A DNA stretch of 64,000 nucleotides from Algoriphagus limi (GTDB lineage Bacteria > Bacteroidota > Bacteroidia > Cytophagales > Cyclobacteriaceae), in NCBI RefSeq assembly GCF_024919275.1, contig NZ_JANWGH010000003.1:161677-225676 (forward strand). Reading direction: 5' to 3'. This document shows positions 9,940 through 20,417 of the stretch, piece by piece; within the stretch, counting starts at the first letter, position 1; every line of letters begins with the position of its first letter. The notes under the pieces were generated by a model. It ran no database searches and was not told where the DNA came from. It was given only the letters and a program-made list of their open reading frames with translations. A program made the position numbers and the translations under genes.

Positions 9940-12900
9940 ACATGGTTAGTTTTGAGATGAATAGAGAAAGTAGTCCCTACACCCTCTGTACTTTCAACTT
10001 TCAATTCTCCTCCGTGGGCTTTCACGATGTCATAACTTAAACTCAAACCTAACCCTGTTCCGATACCAGTTGGTTTGGTCGTGAAGAAGGGTTGGAAAAT
10101 CTTGTCTTTGATTGAATCAGGGATTCCGTTTCCATTGTCTTTTACAGAAATTTCTACGCCGTCAGAATTAGCCTTGGTAGATACAATGACTTTTGGTTTA
10201 AAGGACTCAGAACTTCCCGTTTCATTTTCGATCTTTTGCCTCCTGTCATCACAGGCATAAAAAGCATTGTTGATCAAATTCAGCAAAACCCTACCAAGGT
10301 CTTGAGATATCACGTCCACCATTGGTAGCTTTGGATCAAAATCTGTTTCGAATTCTGCTTGGAAGCTTTTGTCTTTGGCGCGAAGACCATGGAAACTTAA
10401 GCGAAGGCATTCATCAGCTAGATTATTTAAGTCAGTAAGCTCCTTTTTTCCATCTGACTTTCTACTGTGTTCCAGCATTCCTTTGACAATGGATCCGGCC
10501 CGTTTACCATGGTGGTTGATTTTGGAGAGGTTTTCTTTGAGATCCTCGGAAATGGATTTGACTTCATCCAGATCTCCCTTTTCGATTTCTTCCTGAAGCT
10601 CTTCTAAAAGTTCTCCGCTTACTTCGGAGAAATTATTGACAAAGTTCAAAGGGTTTTGAATCTCATGGGCAATACCAGCTGTGAGTTCTCCAAGAGACGC
10701 CATTTTTTCAGATTGGATGAGTTGGGCCTGAGTAGCTTTTAGATCGGCATAAGCCTTTTCGATTTCCTTGGCTTGAGCAAGTTCCCGGTCTCTTGCCTTG
10801 TCCCTTTCTTTTTTGGCAGCCCTTCGCCTTTCCTCTTGGACAAAGAATACGGCAAGCAAAACAAAAGCTGCTACATAGATGGAATAAGCCCACCAAGTTT
10901 GGTGCCAAGGAGGCAATACCCTAATGTCTAGAATGGTAGGCTCTTCATTCCATACCCCATCTAGATTCATGGATTTTACTTCAAGAACGTAGTCTCCCGC
11001 TGGTAGATTGGTGTAAGTCAATCTACCATTAGTGCCTGCATCTTGCCAGGTTTCATCAAATCCAAGCAGCCTATATTGAGAAGGATTTTGTCCATTTCCT
11101 CCAAAATGAATAGAGGCAAACTCCATACTCAGCGTAGTGATCCCTGGTGGAATTAGGAGAGAGGAAAGCATGTGATTGGGCTTTATTTCTGCTGAGTCTA
11201 AATAGGATTGATAGTTTTCTCCATCTAGTCGAATTTCCTTGAAGAGTATTTGGGGTGAATTGGGATTGGTTTTGATTTGATCCGGATGAAAAACATTTGC
11301 TCCACTTGTTCCGGAGAAGTAGATTTTTCCTGAAGGGCCCCGGTGGTTTAACCCGCCAAACAAAAGGGATTGGAGACCTCGTTCATACCCAAACCGCCGG
11401 AATTCCCCTGATTCGGGGAAGTATTGAAGAATTCCAGAAGATGTCGCCAAGTAAATATTTCCCTGATCATCATAACTGATAGCATTGATTTCTAAATCAG
11501 GGAACTCTGTGTCTTCGAAATCTACCCAATGAAGGAATTTTTCATAGTTTAAATCAGTATATCCAAAACCATTGGTAAGGGCAATCCATACCCTATTTTG
11601 ATTATCAATTACCGGCTGAGCTGGAGCGTAGTTCGAAAATTTCCGACGAAATAAATCGTATATAATTATTTCTTTCGTTTTTGTATTGATTGAAAAAAGA
11701 TTTTCAACAGAATCTTCTACTGTTCCCAAGAGCAACCCATTTGGATCGATTAAATTTCCTCTAAGTCTACCAAATTTTGATTCTGGATCGATAAGAGTGA
11801 AATGTTCTGTTTCAGGGTCAAAAACATCAATACCTTCTGTGTGGCTTATCCAAATTTTTCCTTGTGGGTCCTCCACAATATTAAAAATCCAATCAGAGGT
11901 AAGTGAGTTAGAATCTGATGGGTCATGTTTGTAGCGAATAATCTGATCGGAATTAGGTGATATCCGATTAAGTCCTCCATTGTTTGGACCTGGTTGACCG
12001 GTTCCTACCCAAAGGGTCCCATCAGATGAGATAAAAGTTTCCCAAGCAAACGGGTGCGTTAATTCTTTTGAGATAGTCTTGCCTCCTGGAGGACGTGAAT
12101 CTCCGGCTCCTATTCTTTCCAATATAGTTTTCCCATCTTGAGAAAAATGGATTAATCCCTTTTCCAGAGATGTTCGAGCTCCTACCCAAAAAGTCCCATC
12201 CTCCAACTCGTAAGCAGATAAAATATCTGCGATTACTTTACCATTTTCATCTCGGAGTAGGCCAAAATCTGATTGGTATAAATTGAGTAAACTGATTCCG
12301 TAGGAAAACCTTGTAGCCCACAATATTCCCTGATGATCGATGAATAAATTACATCCATGATTACTTTCCATTGGTAGCAGTCCCCGGGAATTGTTGATTT
12401 CAGAGTGAATAATTTCCATCTCACCCGTTTCCAGGTCAATCCTGCTGATTGAGTTAATTTGATTTAACCATAAGAAATTGTTTTGGAGTTTGTATGATGC
12501 ATCATTTTCAAAACCTTTTTCTTTTAAAATTTCAGGCTGACTAACTTTGAAAAACTCCCATTCATCCCCAGGACTTGACCTTTTTGCAAAACCATTGGGA
12601 TTTAAAATAACCGTTCCTGTTTCACCATAAGGGAATACAATCGTGGGATAGTTTTGAGAAAATAGCTGACCATCAGAGCTGTTTTGATCCAAGGGTAAAT
12701 CTTCATAGCTGTATTCTCCTTCGGGTGATCGAGTTCCTAAAAAAAGTTCTCCTTCAATATTTAATAGGAAATTTAACCGTCCGTCTTTTCCTAGATTCAT
12801 TTCTCTAATATTTCCCTCTCTCTGCCCTTCTTCCAGAAAGAAAGAATTGGATATAGAGTCATAGCGCTTGATCCCAGATCTTGTTCCTACGAGAACGTCC

Positions 12901-13319
12901 TTATTTTCAAGGATTTTGACCTCCAGGTATCTGATGTTTTCATCTATATCTCGGAAAAAATCAATTTCTTCAGATCCGGGATTTATATATCCTAAATCAC
13001 CATCTGGTATGGATACCCAAATACCTCCATTTTGATCTGCTTCCACATAGCGCCCTTCATAAAAAAACTTCTCGTACTGCTTCCCGTCAAAACGGTAAAC
13101 GCCATCCCATGTACCCAACCAAATGAAACCATAAGAGTCTTGGGCGATGTCTGTTACAGAAGTGGTGGGGAGTCCATTTTCTGGAGTAAGGTTATTGAAA
13201 ATGTAATTTTGAGCTTGAGTAGGGAAAGCAAAAAATATTGAGGCAAAGCAAAAAAGAAGTACCGATAATCGTGTTCTTTTGGATGTTTTTTGGGTTTTAA
13301 GCAGCTTTTGTATCTTCAT
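9936..13319 (-). CDS. Beta-propeller (reg_prop) sensor histidine kinase
   Basis: An 1127-residue protein. A signal peptide (about residues 1-37, ending FAFPTQAQ) leads into a large periplasmic domain of two-component-regulator propeller repeats (for example [42 protein letters not shown]), then a Y_Y_Y domain ([28 protein letters not shown]). One membrane helix lies near residues 805-830. A coiled coil, HisKA ([18 protein letters not shown], His near 885) and HATPase_c (N box [35 protein letters not shown]) complete it. There is no receiver or DNA-binding domain, so a separate response regulator is needed; none is encoded in the window. It lies inside the DUF6090 operon and overlaps both neighbours by 4 bases. 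Such ectodomains often sense glycans; the ligand here is unknown. Confidence 0.93.
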   Translation of the reverse strand: MKIQKLLKTQKTSKRTRLSVLLFCFASIFFAFPTQAQNYIFNNLTPENGLPTTSVTDIAQDSYGFIWLGTWDGVYRFDGKQYEKFFYEGRYVEADQNGGIWVSIPDGDLGYINPGSEEIDFFRDIDENIRYLEVKILENKDVLVGTRSGIKRYDSISNSFFLEEGQREGNIREMNLGKDGRLNFLLNIEGELFLGTRSPEGEYSYEDLPLDQNSSDGQLFSQNYPTIVFPYGETGTVILNPNGFAKRSSPGDEWEFFKVSQPEILKEKGFENDASYKLQNNFLWLNQINSISRIDLETGEMEIIHSEINNSRGLLPMESNHGCNLFIDHQGILWATRFSYGISLLNLYQSDFGLLRDENGKVIADILSAYELEDGTFWVGARTSLEKGLIHFSQDGKTILERIGAGDSRPPGGKTISKELTHPFAWETFISSDGTLWVGTGQPGPNNGGLNRISPNSDQIIRYKHDPSDSNSLTSDWIFNIVEDPQGKIWISHTEGIDVFDPETEHFTLIDPESKFGRLRGNLIDPNGLLLGTVEDSVENLFSINTKTKEIIIYDLFRRKFSNYAPAQPVIDNQNRVWIALTNGFGYTDLNYEKFLHWVDFEDTEFPDLEINAISYDDQGNIYLATSSGILQYFPESGEFRRFGYERGLQSLLFGGLNHRGPSGKIYFSGTSGANVFHPDQIKTNPNSPQILFKEIRLDGENYQSYLDSAEIKPNHMLSSLLIPPGITTLSMEFASIHFGGNGQNPSQYRLLGFDETWQDAGTNGRLTYTNLPAGDYVLEVKSMNLDGVWNEEPTILDIRVLPPWHQTWWAYSIYVAAFVLLAVFFVQEERRRAAKKERDKARDRELAQAKEIEKAYADLKATQAQLIQSEKMASLGELTAGIAHEIQNPLNFVNNFSEVSGELLEELQEEIEKGDLDEVKSISEDLKENLSKINHHGKRAGSIVKGMLEHSRKSDGKKELTDLNNLADECLRLSFHGLRAKDKSFQAEFETDFDPKLPMVDVISQDLGRVLLNLINNAFYACDDRRQKIENETGSSESFKPKVIVSTKANSDGVEISVKDNGNGIPDSIKDKIFQPFFTTKPTGIGTGLGLSLSYDIVKAHGGELKVESTEGVGTTFSIHLKTNHV

Positions 13320-14077
13320 TCAAGTTTGTTTATTTCCTCATCAATAAGCTCCAGGATGTAATTCAGTCTGGGACGAAAAATTCGCTCCTTGTAACCTGCT
13401 TCTGTGATGCTTTTATTAATGATTGTGTTGAGAAGATACTGAATTTCAGGATCATTTGACATAGCCTCAAGATCAAATCTTACCCCCGCATAGTCTTTGG
13501 ATTCATTATCGGTTATATTGACAGTGCCAAAATCAGGGTCCATATACCGTAGGATTCGGTCTGCGTAGGATTGGATGACCGTACTGTTTTTATCCTCAAG
13601 TCGAAAGCTGTATTCTAAGAAAGTATCATAACTAGACAAAAGCCGTTTTAGCTCTTTATTGGTAATCATACTCAATGTTCCAGAGGATTTCATTTCATCA
13701 TAGGTAGGTAAAGTGGGATTGAAATAGTGTACAAAGCCAGCTCTTTCCAACGCAAACACAGTTTGAATGCTATCGACCTCTTTTGGAAGTGTATTTATCA
13801 AATGGAGGAGTTGTCTGGCATAAGCCTCTCTATTTTCCAAAAAATCCAAGATTAGATCCAGACGATTGAGGTTTTGTTGGTAGTCTTGTCTTAGATTCTC
13901 CAAAAGTATTGCCTTCTGTTTCTTTAGCTTTCGATTTTCATTCCAGGTGTTGACTTGGAGTGCGATTAAGATTCCAATAACAACCAAGAAGATTTCCCCC
14001 AAAGCATAGGCTAGGTATCGCGTAAATCTATTTTGCTGCAGAAGTTTTTGGCGGATTTTTCTGAAAAATGAAATCAT
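13316..14077 (-). CDS. DUF6090 family membrane protein directly before the propeller kinase
   Basis: A 253-residue protein with leader MISFFRKIRQKLLQQNRFTR, one membrane helix and the variant border VNTWNENRK. The extracytoplasmic domain has an early heptad-like helix (QDYQQNLNRLDLILDFLEN) and the motif SSGTLSMITNKELKRLLSSY. Its stop overlaps the kinase start by 4 bases, so kinase translation is probably coupled to it. It is followed upstream by a 16-base gap, the widest in the run from 15940 to 9196. Confidence 0.85.
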   Translation of the reverse strand: MISFFRKIRQKLLQQNRFTRYLAYALGEIFLVVIGILIALQVNTWNENRKLKKQKAILLENLRQDYQQNLNRLDLILDFLENREAYARQLLHLINTLPKEVDSIQTVFALERAGFVHYFNPTLPTYDEMKSSGTLSMITNKELKRLLSSYDTFLEYSFRLEDKNSTVIQSYADRILRYMDPDFGTVNITDNESKDYAGVRFDLEAMSNDPEIQYLLNTIINKSITEAGYKERIFRPRLNYILELIDEEINKLE

Positions 14078-14093
14078 ATGTCTTTTTATGTCA

Positions 14094-14876
14094 TTAGTCT
14101 TTTAGCTCTTCTTCTATCAAGGCCTGCAATCGGGCATTATGCTTTCTCATTTCTTGATACAGCTCTATCATGTAGGCATTGTTTGCAATTGCTAAGGTCC
14201 AGCCATTTCTAATAACCTTATTGTTCATTATTTCTCCAGCTTCTTTGCATAGTGCTTCGAATCGGTCCTCGCTAATTTCCATTATGGGTATCGATTCGTT
14301 TTTCAATCCTAATGTATCCAGGTTTATTAGTGGGAGCCATTCGTAATAAGCTAGTTCATCATAGATATAGTGTTCATAATCTCTTCGAATGTGGTTTCTG
14401 TTTTGGACAATTTCGGCATTTAAAACTTCCATAGACATAAGTAGATCCTTGATCGTGTCATTTCTTATTAGGCTTAAATTCCCTGAGCTAGTCAATTCAT
14501 GGAAGGTGTTGTTGTTGGGAGTGAACTCATACCAATAGTGGATTTTCAAAAAATCATCATTGACTTCTCTGAGCTCCTGCATGGTAGCTGGAGCATCTAT
14601 TTTCATCACTCTAAGTGCTGAATTGATAACATCCTTACGATTGATTGTCATCCGATCAAGGCCTTCAGTATCTCTGTTTAGATCCCGCTGAAGTCCTTTG
14701 AGATACTTTTTTTCAAGTTGGCGATCGAGTCGGTTCTCATTCCAGTTGTTGACCTGAAGGGCAATTAGTATTCCTATTACTACAAGCAAAATTTCTCCTA
14801 TAGCATAGACCAAGTAGCGAGTCACCCGGTTCTGTTGAAGGAGTTTTTGACGGATTTTTCGGAAGAAGGAGATCAT
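14094..14876 (-). CDS. DUF6090 family membrane protein
   Basis: A 260-residue protein: leader MISFFRKIRQKLLQQNRVTR, membrane helix, NNWNENRLDRQ, then a helical extracytoplasmic domain with the motif SSGNLSLIRNDTIKDLLMSM. The tail (LYQEMRKHNARLQALIEEEL) looks amphipathic. The start overlaps the stop of the preceding, carbohydrate-domain-bearing member by 4 bases. Nothing beyond family features suggests its partner. Confidence 0.85.
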   Translation of the reverse strand: MISFFRKIRQKLLQQNRVTRYLVYAIGEILLVVIGILIALQVNNWNENRLDRQLEKKYLKGLQRDLNRDTEGLDRMTINRKDVINSALRVMKIDAPATMQELREVNDDFLKIHYWYEFTPNNNTFHELTSSGNLSLIRNDTIKDLLMSMEVLNAEIVQNRNHIRRDYEHYIYDELAYYEWLPLINLDTLGLKNESIPIMEISEDRFEALCKEAGEIMNNKVIRNGWTLAIANNAYMIELYQEMRKHNARLQALIEEELKD

Positions 14877-15940
14877 GGTGTTAGAGGAATAAACTCGTAC
14901 GTTTTATCAGTCATATTTAAAACAATTCGGTACTTCCCGGCAGGCACCTCTAGATTTGGGCCTTGCCAATACATATATCCTTTCGGAAATGTATTCCCTC
15001 CCCAGTTGCGGTTCCAAGTCTGATTTTCCCTGAATTTAATCTGGCCTCCTGGTAATTCTATTTCAGCCTCCCAAATATTGGGGTCCTCTGATTTTCTTAC
15101 AAATGGGACATCTGTACCCCAATCTTGATAAGGGGAGCCTTCGCCTACTAAGCCTAGGTTTTCGTATAGCAACTTGACTTGGGGAAATTGCCTTTTGATT
15201 TGGGTTTTCAGAGTTTCTCCTAGTTCGCGCACGTGAAAAACCTCAGCTGAATAGCTATCATGAAGGACCGCTGCTTTGATCAAAGCAGCCCTGACCTCTG
15301 GGTAGTTGATCATTTCCTGGCTTCTCAAAATCTGATCTCCAGTAAAGACACCTGGCATTTCTAAAAATCTTTGATTTAAAGCAATTCCAAAGGTCAAATC
15401 TGGTGTGGGGATGGTTTCCTTAAAAAGCAGCTCTTTGAGGAGCTTTTCAGATCGATTAAATTCCAAATTGGCCATCGAGGCATACTCTGTCAGATCTCTT
15501 GCGAGTAATATCTCATCCGGGTTTCCTGGTTTTACTTTCAGATTTTGGAGAAAGAAGCCCGCGCTGGTTTGGAAGGGACTTGGTTCCGCTTCCTCATAAT
15601 TCAGTATCCCTGGGATATGCGCGGGAGCCAAAAGTTCCGGACGATTATACAAGGTGTCTATGTATAGATTTTGCTGCATGAAATGATACTCCAAGAAAAG
15701 TAGCTCCTGGATTTCCACATCCAAGACATTGTAGATCTGCTCGATGGTGACAGCAAATTCCTCCTGACGCTTTCGCTCCTCATTCCAGTTGTTGACCTGC
15801 AAGGCGATCAGAATACCTGCCATTACCAAGATAATTTCGCCCACAGCGTAGGTCAGGTACCGGGTCACTCGGTTCCCTACTTTACCGGTAGGCAAGTCTT
15901 GAACAAGTTTTTGGCGGATTTTTCTAAAAAATGATATCAT
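14873..15940 (-). CDS. DUF6090-type membrane protein fused to a SusE/SusF-like domain
   Basis: A 355-residue protein, about 100 residues longer than its paralogues. The leader (MISFFRKIRQKLVQ, then DLPTGKVG, then NRVTRYLTYAVGE) and membrane helix are DUF6090-like and include the same insertion site as the gene at 8402. The middle is helical. From about residue 280 the sequence changes to a beta domain with IKFRENQTWNRNWGG, a Trp-containing loop (MYWQGPNLEVPAGKY) and a final strand pair ending MTDKTYEF. This pattern matches the carbohydrate-binding modules of SusE/SusF outer-membrane proteins (established pattern; the assignment here is by eye). It places the C-terminus outside the cytoplasm and suggests glycan sensing. 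It is the first complete gene of the operon. Confidence 0.8.
   Translation of the reverse strand: MISFFRKIRQKLVQDLPTGKVGNRVTRYLTYAVGEIILVMAGILIALQVNNWNEERKRQEEFAVTIEQIYNVLDVEIQELLFLEYHFMQQNLYIDTLYNRPELLAPAHIPGILNYEEAEPSPFQTSAGFFLQNLKVKPGNPDEILLARDLTEYASMANLEFNRSEKLLKELLFKETIPTPDLTFGIALNQRFLEMPGVFTGDQILRSQEMINYPEVRAALIKAAVLHDSYSAEVFHVRELGETLKTQIKRQFPQVKLLYENLGLVGEGSPYQDWGTDVPFVRKSEDPNIWEAEIELPGGQIKFRENQTWNRNWGGNTFPKGYMYWQGPNLEVPAGKYRIVLNMTDKTYEFIPLTP
15875..15897. repeat. Degenerate copy of the palindromic leader insertion
   Basis: A 23-base segment at the same codon position as the element at 9131-9154, differing at four sites. The GCCGGC core is changed to ACCGGT and one arm pair from G-C to A-T, so the hairpin is kept. 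It encodes LPTGKVG in frame. Confidence 0.55.
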
Positions 15941-15941
15941 T

Positions 15942-16085
15942 TTAGTTCAGCAATTGAGAGATAAGTGAAACACTAAAAATTTTCAGTATAAACCAGCCGA
16001 TTAATCTTTGAATAACGGCGAGCAAATGAGTCACTGGATATTCTTCGAGGAGTTTCTGACGGGTTTCCCGGAAAAATTGAATCAT
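15942..16085 (-). pseudogene. Chimeric remnant: DUF6090 leader joined to a channel tail
   Basis: A 47-codon ORF. The first 15 residues (MIQFFRETRQKLLEE) are a DUF6090 leader. The last ~26 residues (AVIQRLIGWFILKIFSVSLI then SQLLN) are the final membrane helix of the K+-channel-like proteins encoded at 24264-29611. The join falls near VTHLLA, where the two families share a similar Arg-Tyr-Leu-Ala stretch. It therefore looks like a deletion or recombination product between the two gene families. The stop lies one base before the ATG of the next DUF6090 gene. It could still be translated as a small one-helix protein or coupling leader. Confidence 0.7.
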
Positions 16086-16313
16086 AAATGGGTAAGAAGT
16101 TAATTCAGAGGCAACTAGTTGCATAGCTTTAAGTAAGTTAAGGGAAAAAAGGGATATATCTTGATGCTGGATTTTTGGAGCCTTCTAGATTTAAGGTTTC
16201 TGATTTTGACATGGTTTTTCTTCCGAAATACCAGCGCGGTTTTTTTATTTTCACTATTCTTTTTTTATTAAAAATAATAGGCTAAGTTGTTGATTGCTAA
16301 TTGTTTTAAATAG

Positions 16314-19300
16314 ATGAGAAGCGCTAGGTTTTTTTTTCTAATTATTTTTTTCTTAAAGTCTTTTCTTACGACTGGTCAGGAGGTTAAAATCACTCCAGTG
16401 CCTTTTATTTTTGATCCCTCCTTCAGTATTATTTCAGGGATGTGTCAGGACGAAAATGGCTTTATCTGGCTCGCCAAGACCTCTGATGGTTTAATTCGCT
16501 TTGATGGGACGAACAAAAAATATTATAGGCCCAATCCCAATGACAGTAGCGCACTACACTTAGATCAACTCGAATGTATCGCAGCTGGAAAAGGAGGGGA
16601 GATTTGGATTGGAAGCACCGTCGATGGTTTAGATCGATTTGATCCTGAGTCCGAATCTTTCACTCATTATAGGAAGGCACCAGAAAATCCCAACAGTCTT
16701 CGAAGTAACAGAATATATTCCTTATTGGTGGATCGCTCAGGGACCTTATGGATCGGTACAGACGTAGGAGTAGATACATTGGATAGAGAGACTGGGAATT
16801 TCGTCCAAATCAAGGTTGACAGTCCTAATGGTCAAATGCTTCAAAAGGCATTTATCCGGAACATTTATGAAGACAGTTCAGGAGTAATTTGGATAGGTGC
16901 TGGTAATGCCTTCGATCGCACAGATTCTCCTTCCTCTGGTCTATACCGCGTAGAAAAAAACACCGGTTTGATTACCCATTTTAGACATGATCCTGCAGAT
17001 CCTAATTCCCTTATTGGGAATCGTGTAAAGGCAATATTTGAAGATAGTAAGGGCAATTTTTATATAGGTTCGGATGGAGATGGACTTCACCTGATGGACC
17101 GGGAAACAGGAAAGTTTCAAAGGCTTACTAATATTCCTGGCAATCCCAATGCTCTTTCCCGTCCGCCAATTAATGACAGAGCTTCTTTTGCAGTTGATCA
17201 CATCACTTTCATTAACGAAGATGCCGAAGGTGGTATTTGGATTGGGACTTATGCGGGGGGTATAAACCGGTATGACCCCAAATCCAAGAAAATGGCGTTT
17301 TTTGGTTCAACTGGTGAGGAGTCCCAGTACCACGATAATAATGGCTACTGGACCTCACTCAAAACAGATGATAATTTGATTTGGATTTCTTCCTGGCTAC
17401 CCGAAAATGAGAATCAAGTGCTCTATCGGGTCTCTACGTTACAAGAGAATTTTGAATATTTTAAAACTGGACCAAGAGCTGTCTTTTTTGGTGAAGATCA
17501 GGAAAAAGGTATCTGGGTTGGCACCTCGCAGGGTGTTTTTGGTCATGAATTGGACACATCAGAGGATAGTTTTTTTAGTTTCGTAAAGAGGACCATTGGC
17601 CCTGACATTTTACGTGCCCTGAAATTTGATCAGGAGGGGAATGTTTGGATAGGTACGAGTTCGAGAGGCTTATTTTTTTTCGATAGAGCTACAAACACTT
17701 ATCAAAACTATGGAAGGAAAGATGCAAATAAGGAAGGCTTAATCTCACCCATTGCCAATGCCATACTGCCAATCAGAGGAGGAAACGCATGGATAGCCAC
17801 AGGAGGGGGACTTAATTTTTTTGAATCGAAAAGTAGGACTTTCAGGGACTATAGGCATGATCCAACTGATTCGGCCAGCCTAAGCTCGAGCAATGTCATC
17901 AGTCTGGCCCAAGATTCAAAAGGTCAGATTTGGATTGGCACGAGAAATGGAATCAACTTACTTCAAGATGATTCAGGGAAATTTAAAAGATACTTGGATG
18001 GCACCGAGATTTCAATACTAGGAATTTATGAGGACGAGAAAGGAAGGATTTGGGCCGGATCATATCGTTCAGGGTTTTTTTTATACGATCAAGAAAAAGA
18101 TCAGTTTAATCCCTACTATGACAATACGGGGCTGATTACCGATTTACTCAGGATTACAGGGCTGGTAGAAGATGACTCTGGCTTCCTTTGGTTATTTACT
18201 GATATTGGATTTATCCGCCTCAATCCTGAAACGAATAATGCGGCTTTGTTTGGAAATAGCTGGAAAGAACCTAGTCAAGCAGGCTATTTTTCTTTTGAGC
18301 CATTCATCTCTACAGAAAAGGAGATTTTTGTAGGCAATGATGAGGGTTATTTTTCATTTCGTCCAGACAAACTAGTAAGTCAATATTCCGTCGCTCCCAT
18401 TCCATACTTAACCTCATTTCTTTTGGGAGAGCGAGAAATCTCTGCGAGAACAGATCCAAAGATTTTACCCAAAAGTCTTTTGGAAACTTCTGAAATTCAA
18501 CTCGCCCATAATCAGAATACCTTTTCTTTCCAGTTTGCCAGTATTGATTTTGTTACTTTGGAGCCAGATAAAAATCTTCGTTACCAACTCGAAAATTATG
18601 ATCAAAATTGGAAGAATGGCAATACCCACCAAGCAGAGTATTATGCTTTGCCTCCGGGTGAGTACGTCTTCCATATCCAGGCAACCAATCGATTTGGGGT
18701 CGTAGGGCTTAAATCTATTTCAGTTGAGATTTTACCTCCATGGTTTACCCAATGGTGGGCATGGCTAGGGTATGGCTTAGTGTTCTTTTTGCTCCTTTTC
18801 GTTATTTATAGCTTTTTGTTGAGAAGAAAACTGGCCCAGGCTGAAGTGATCCAGCTAAAGGAATTGGATCAGTTTAAAACCAGAATCTACACCAATTTGA
18901 CCCATGAATTCCGGACCCCCTTAACTGTAATCACAGGGATTTCAGACTATATATTGAGTCACCCGACGGTGGAAAACTTAAGGGATGGATTGCCTATGAT
19001 CAAGCGGAATGGTGTCCAATTATTAAGGCTGGTCAACCAGATGCTGGATTTGTCCAAACTTCAGTCTGGGGTTTTAACTGCAAAAATGATCCATGATGAT
19101 ATTTTGGAGTATTTACACTATTTGACAGAATCCTTTCACTCATATTCAGACTCCAAGGATATCCGCTTACACTTTTTTACAGACTTAAAGACCTTGCATA
19201 TGGACTTTGATCCGGAAAAAATTCAAACCATTTTTTCTAACCTCTTAGGCAATGCGATCAAATTCACTCCATCCGGTGGAAACATCTACCTCAAGGTGGA

Positions 19301-20417
19301 AAAAATCAAGGCTAAAGAAGGAGAAGATATGCTTGAATTGAAGGTAATCGATACAGGTAAAGGAATACACTCTGAACATTTATCGCGGATTTTTGACCGA
19401 TTTTTTCAGGTGGATGATTCCGCCACTAGAACTGAGGAAGGTAGTGGAATTGGATTGGCACTTACCAAAGAACTCGTCGAACTCATGGCAGGAACTATTG
19501 AGGTCAGCAGTCAGCTTGGAAAAGGTTCAGAATTTACCCTCAGGCTACCCATCCGAAACCATGCTCCCAAAGGTTCTGCGGTGGAATTGACCCAAAACTT
19601 AAAGCCTTTTGTCAAGGATACACTAAAAGCCTCCGCTATTGGGGTGGAAGAAAATTACGATGAAAGCCTTCCACTCGCATTGCTTATCGAAGACAATGAG
19701 GATGTTTTAGGCTATTTGGAACTTTGCCTCAGGGGAAACTATCGTATTCAAAAAGCAAGAAATGGTCTTCAGGGAATTCACTTGGCTATTGAAATAATCC
19801 CGGATATTATCGTCTCTGATGTAATGATGCCTGAAAAGGATGGCTATGAAGTAGTGGAAAGGTTAAAAGACGATGAACGAACCAGTCATATTCCTATCAT
19901 CCTACTTACCGCTAAGGCAGACATGGACTCCCGATTGGCAGGGTTGGAAACAGGAGCCGATGCTTACCTGACCAAGCCTTTTAATAAAAATGAGTTGGAG
20001 ATTAGGCTTCGTAAATTGATAGAGGTCCGACAAAAACTCATTTCCAGATATGAAGGTCTGAAGACCCTACCCGAGCCAAAGACATCATCTGAATTGAAAG
20101 AGGACACCTTCCTTAAAAAAATCCGAGATCTTGTAGAAAGTGAAATGGGAAATGAAGAATTTGGCATCTCGGAGATTTGCAAAATGCTGGGGGTCAGCCG
20201 GACCCAGCTTCATCGCAAACTGAAGGCCTTGACTAATAAATCAACCTCTCAGGTGATCCGAACCATTCGTATGCAGGAGGCCATGAGACTTTTAGAAAAT
20301 TCTAGTTTAAACATTTCTGAAATCGGCTATGCAGTCGGATACAGCAATCCTAGCCATTTTACACAGGAGTTTATCAAAGAGTTTGGGCAGGCACCGAGCT
20401 TTTATAGAAAAGGCTAA
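16314..20417 (+). CDS. Hybrid two-component system (propeller sensor, kinase, receiver, AraC)
   Basis: A 1367-residue one-protein regulator typical of Bacteroidota. A signal peptide (about 1-22) is followed by periplasmic reg_prop repeats (GFIWLAKTSDGLIRFDG, GTLWIGTDVGVDTLDRETG and many more) and a Y_Y_Y domain (QNWKNGNTHQAEYYALPPGE). A membrane helix lies near 810-838. HisKA (NLTHEFRTPLTVITG, His near 864), HATPase_c (LLGNAIKFTPSGG, DTGKGI, GSGIGLAL near 1043), a receiver (LLIEDNEDV near 1122, phospho-Asp in IIVSDVMMPEKDG near 1168, conserved Lys in YLTKPF) and a C-terminal AraC-type helix-turn-helix (about 1275-1367) complete it. All key residues are present. Such proteins usually activate nearby polysaccharide-use genes; the beta-helix lipoprotein downstream is the nearest candidate target. 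It reads away from the DUF6090 operon. Confidence 0.95.
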   Translation: MRSARFFFLIIFFLKSFLTTGQEVKITPVPFIFDPSFSIISGMCQDENGFIWLAKTSDGLIRFDGTNKKYYRPNPNDSSALHLDQLECIAAGKGGEIWIGSTVDGLDRFDPESESFTHYRKAPENPNSLRSNRIYSLLVDRSGTLWIGTDVGVDTLDRETGNFVQIKVDSPNGQMLQKAFIRNIYEDSSGVIWIGAGNAFDRTDSPSSGLYRVEKNTGLITHFRHDPADPNSLIGNRVKAIFEDSKGNFYIGSDGDGLHLMDRETGKFQRLTNIPGNPNALSRPPINDRASFAVDHITFINEDAEGGIWIGTYAGGINRYDPKSKKMAFFGSTGEESQYHDNNGYWTSLKTDDNLIWISSWLPENENQVLYRVSTLQENFEYFKTGPRAVFFGEDQEKGIWVGTSQGVFGHELDTSEDSFFSFVKRTIGPDILRALKFDQEGNVWIGTSSRGLFFFDRATNTYQNYGRKDANKEGLISPIANAILPIRGGNAWIATGGGLNFFESKSRTFRDYRHDPTDSASLSSSNVISLAQDSKGQIWIGTRNGINLLQDDSGKFKRYLDGTEISILGIYEDEKGRIWAGSYRSGFFLYDQEKDQFNPYYDNTGLITDLLRITGLVEDDSGFLWLFTDIGFIRLNPETNNAALFGNSWKEPSQAGYFSFEPFISTEKEIFVGNDEGYFSFRPDKLVSQYSVAPIPYLTSFLLGEREISARTDPKILPKSLLETSEIQLAHNQNTFSFQFASIDFVTLEPDKNLRYQLENYDQNWKNGNTHQAEYYALPPGEYVFHIQATNRFGVVGLKSISVEILPPWFTQWWAWLGYGLVFFLLLFVIYSFLLRRKLAQAEVIQLKELDQFKTRIYTNLTHEFRTPLTVITGISDYILSHPTVENLRDGLPMIKRNGVQLLRLVNQMLDLSKLQSGVLTAKMIHDDILEYLHYLTESFHSYSDSKDIRLHFFTDLKTLHMDFDPEKIQTIFSNLLGNAIKFTPSGGNIYLKVEKIKAKEGEDMLELKVIDTGKGIHSEHLSRIFDRFFQVDDSATRTEEGSGIGLALTKELVELMAGTIEVSSQLGKGSEFTLRLPIRNHAPKGSAVELTQNLKPFVKDTLKASAIGVEENYDESLPLALLIEDNEDVLGYLELCLRGNYRIQKARNGLQGIHLAIEIIPDIIVSDVMMPEKDGYEVVERLKDDERTSHIPIILLTAKADMDSRLAGLETGADAYLTKPFNKNELEIRLRKLIEVRQKLISRYEGLKTLPEPKTSSELKEDTFLKKIRDLVESEMGNEEFGISEICKMLGVSRTQLHRKLKALTNKSTSQVIRTIRMQEAMRLLENSSLNISEIGYAVGYSNPSHFTQEFIKEFGQAPSFYRKG

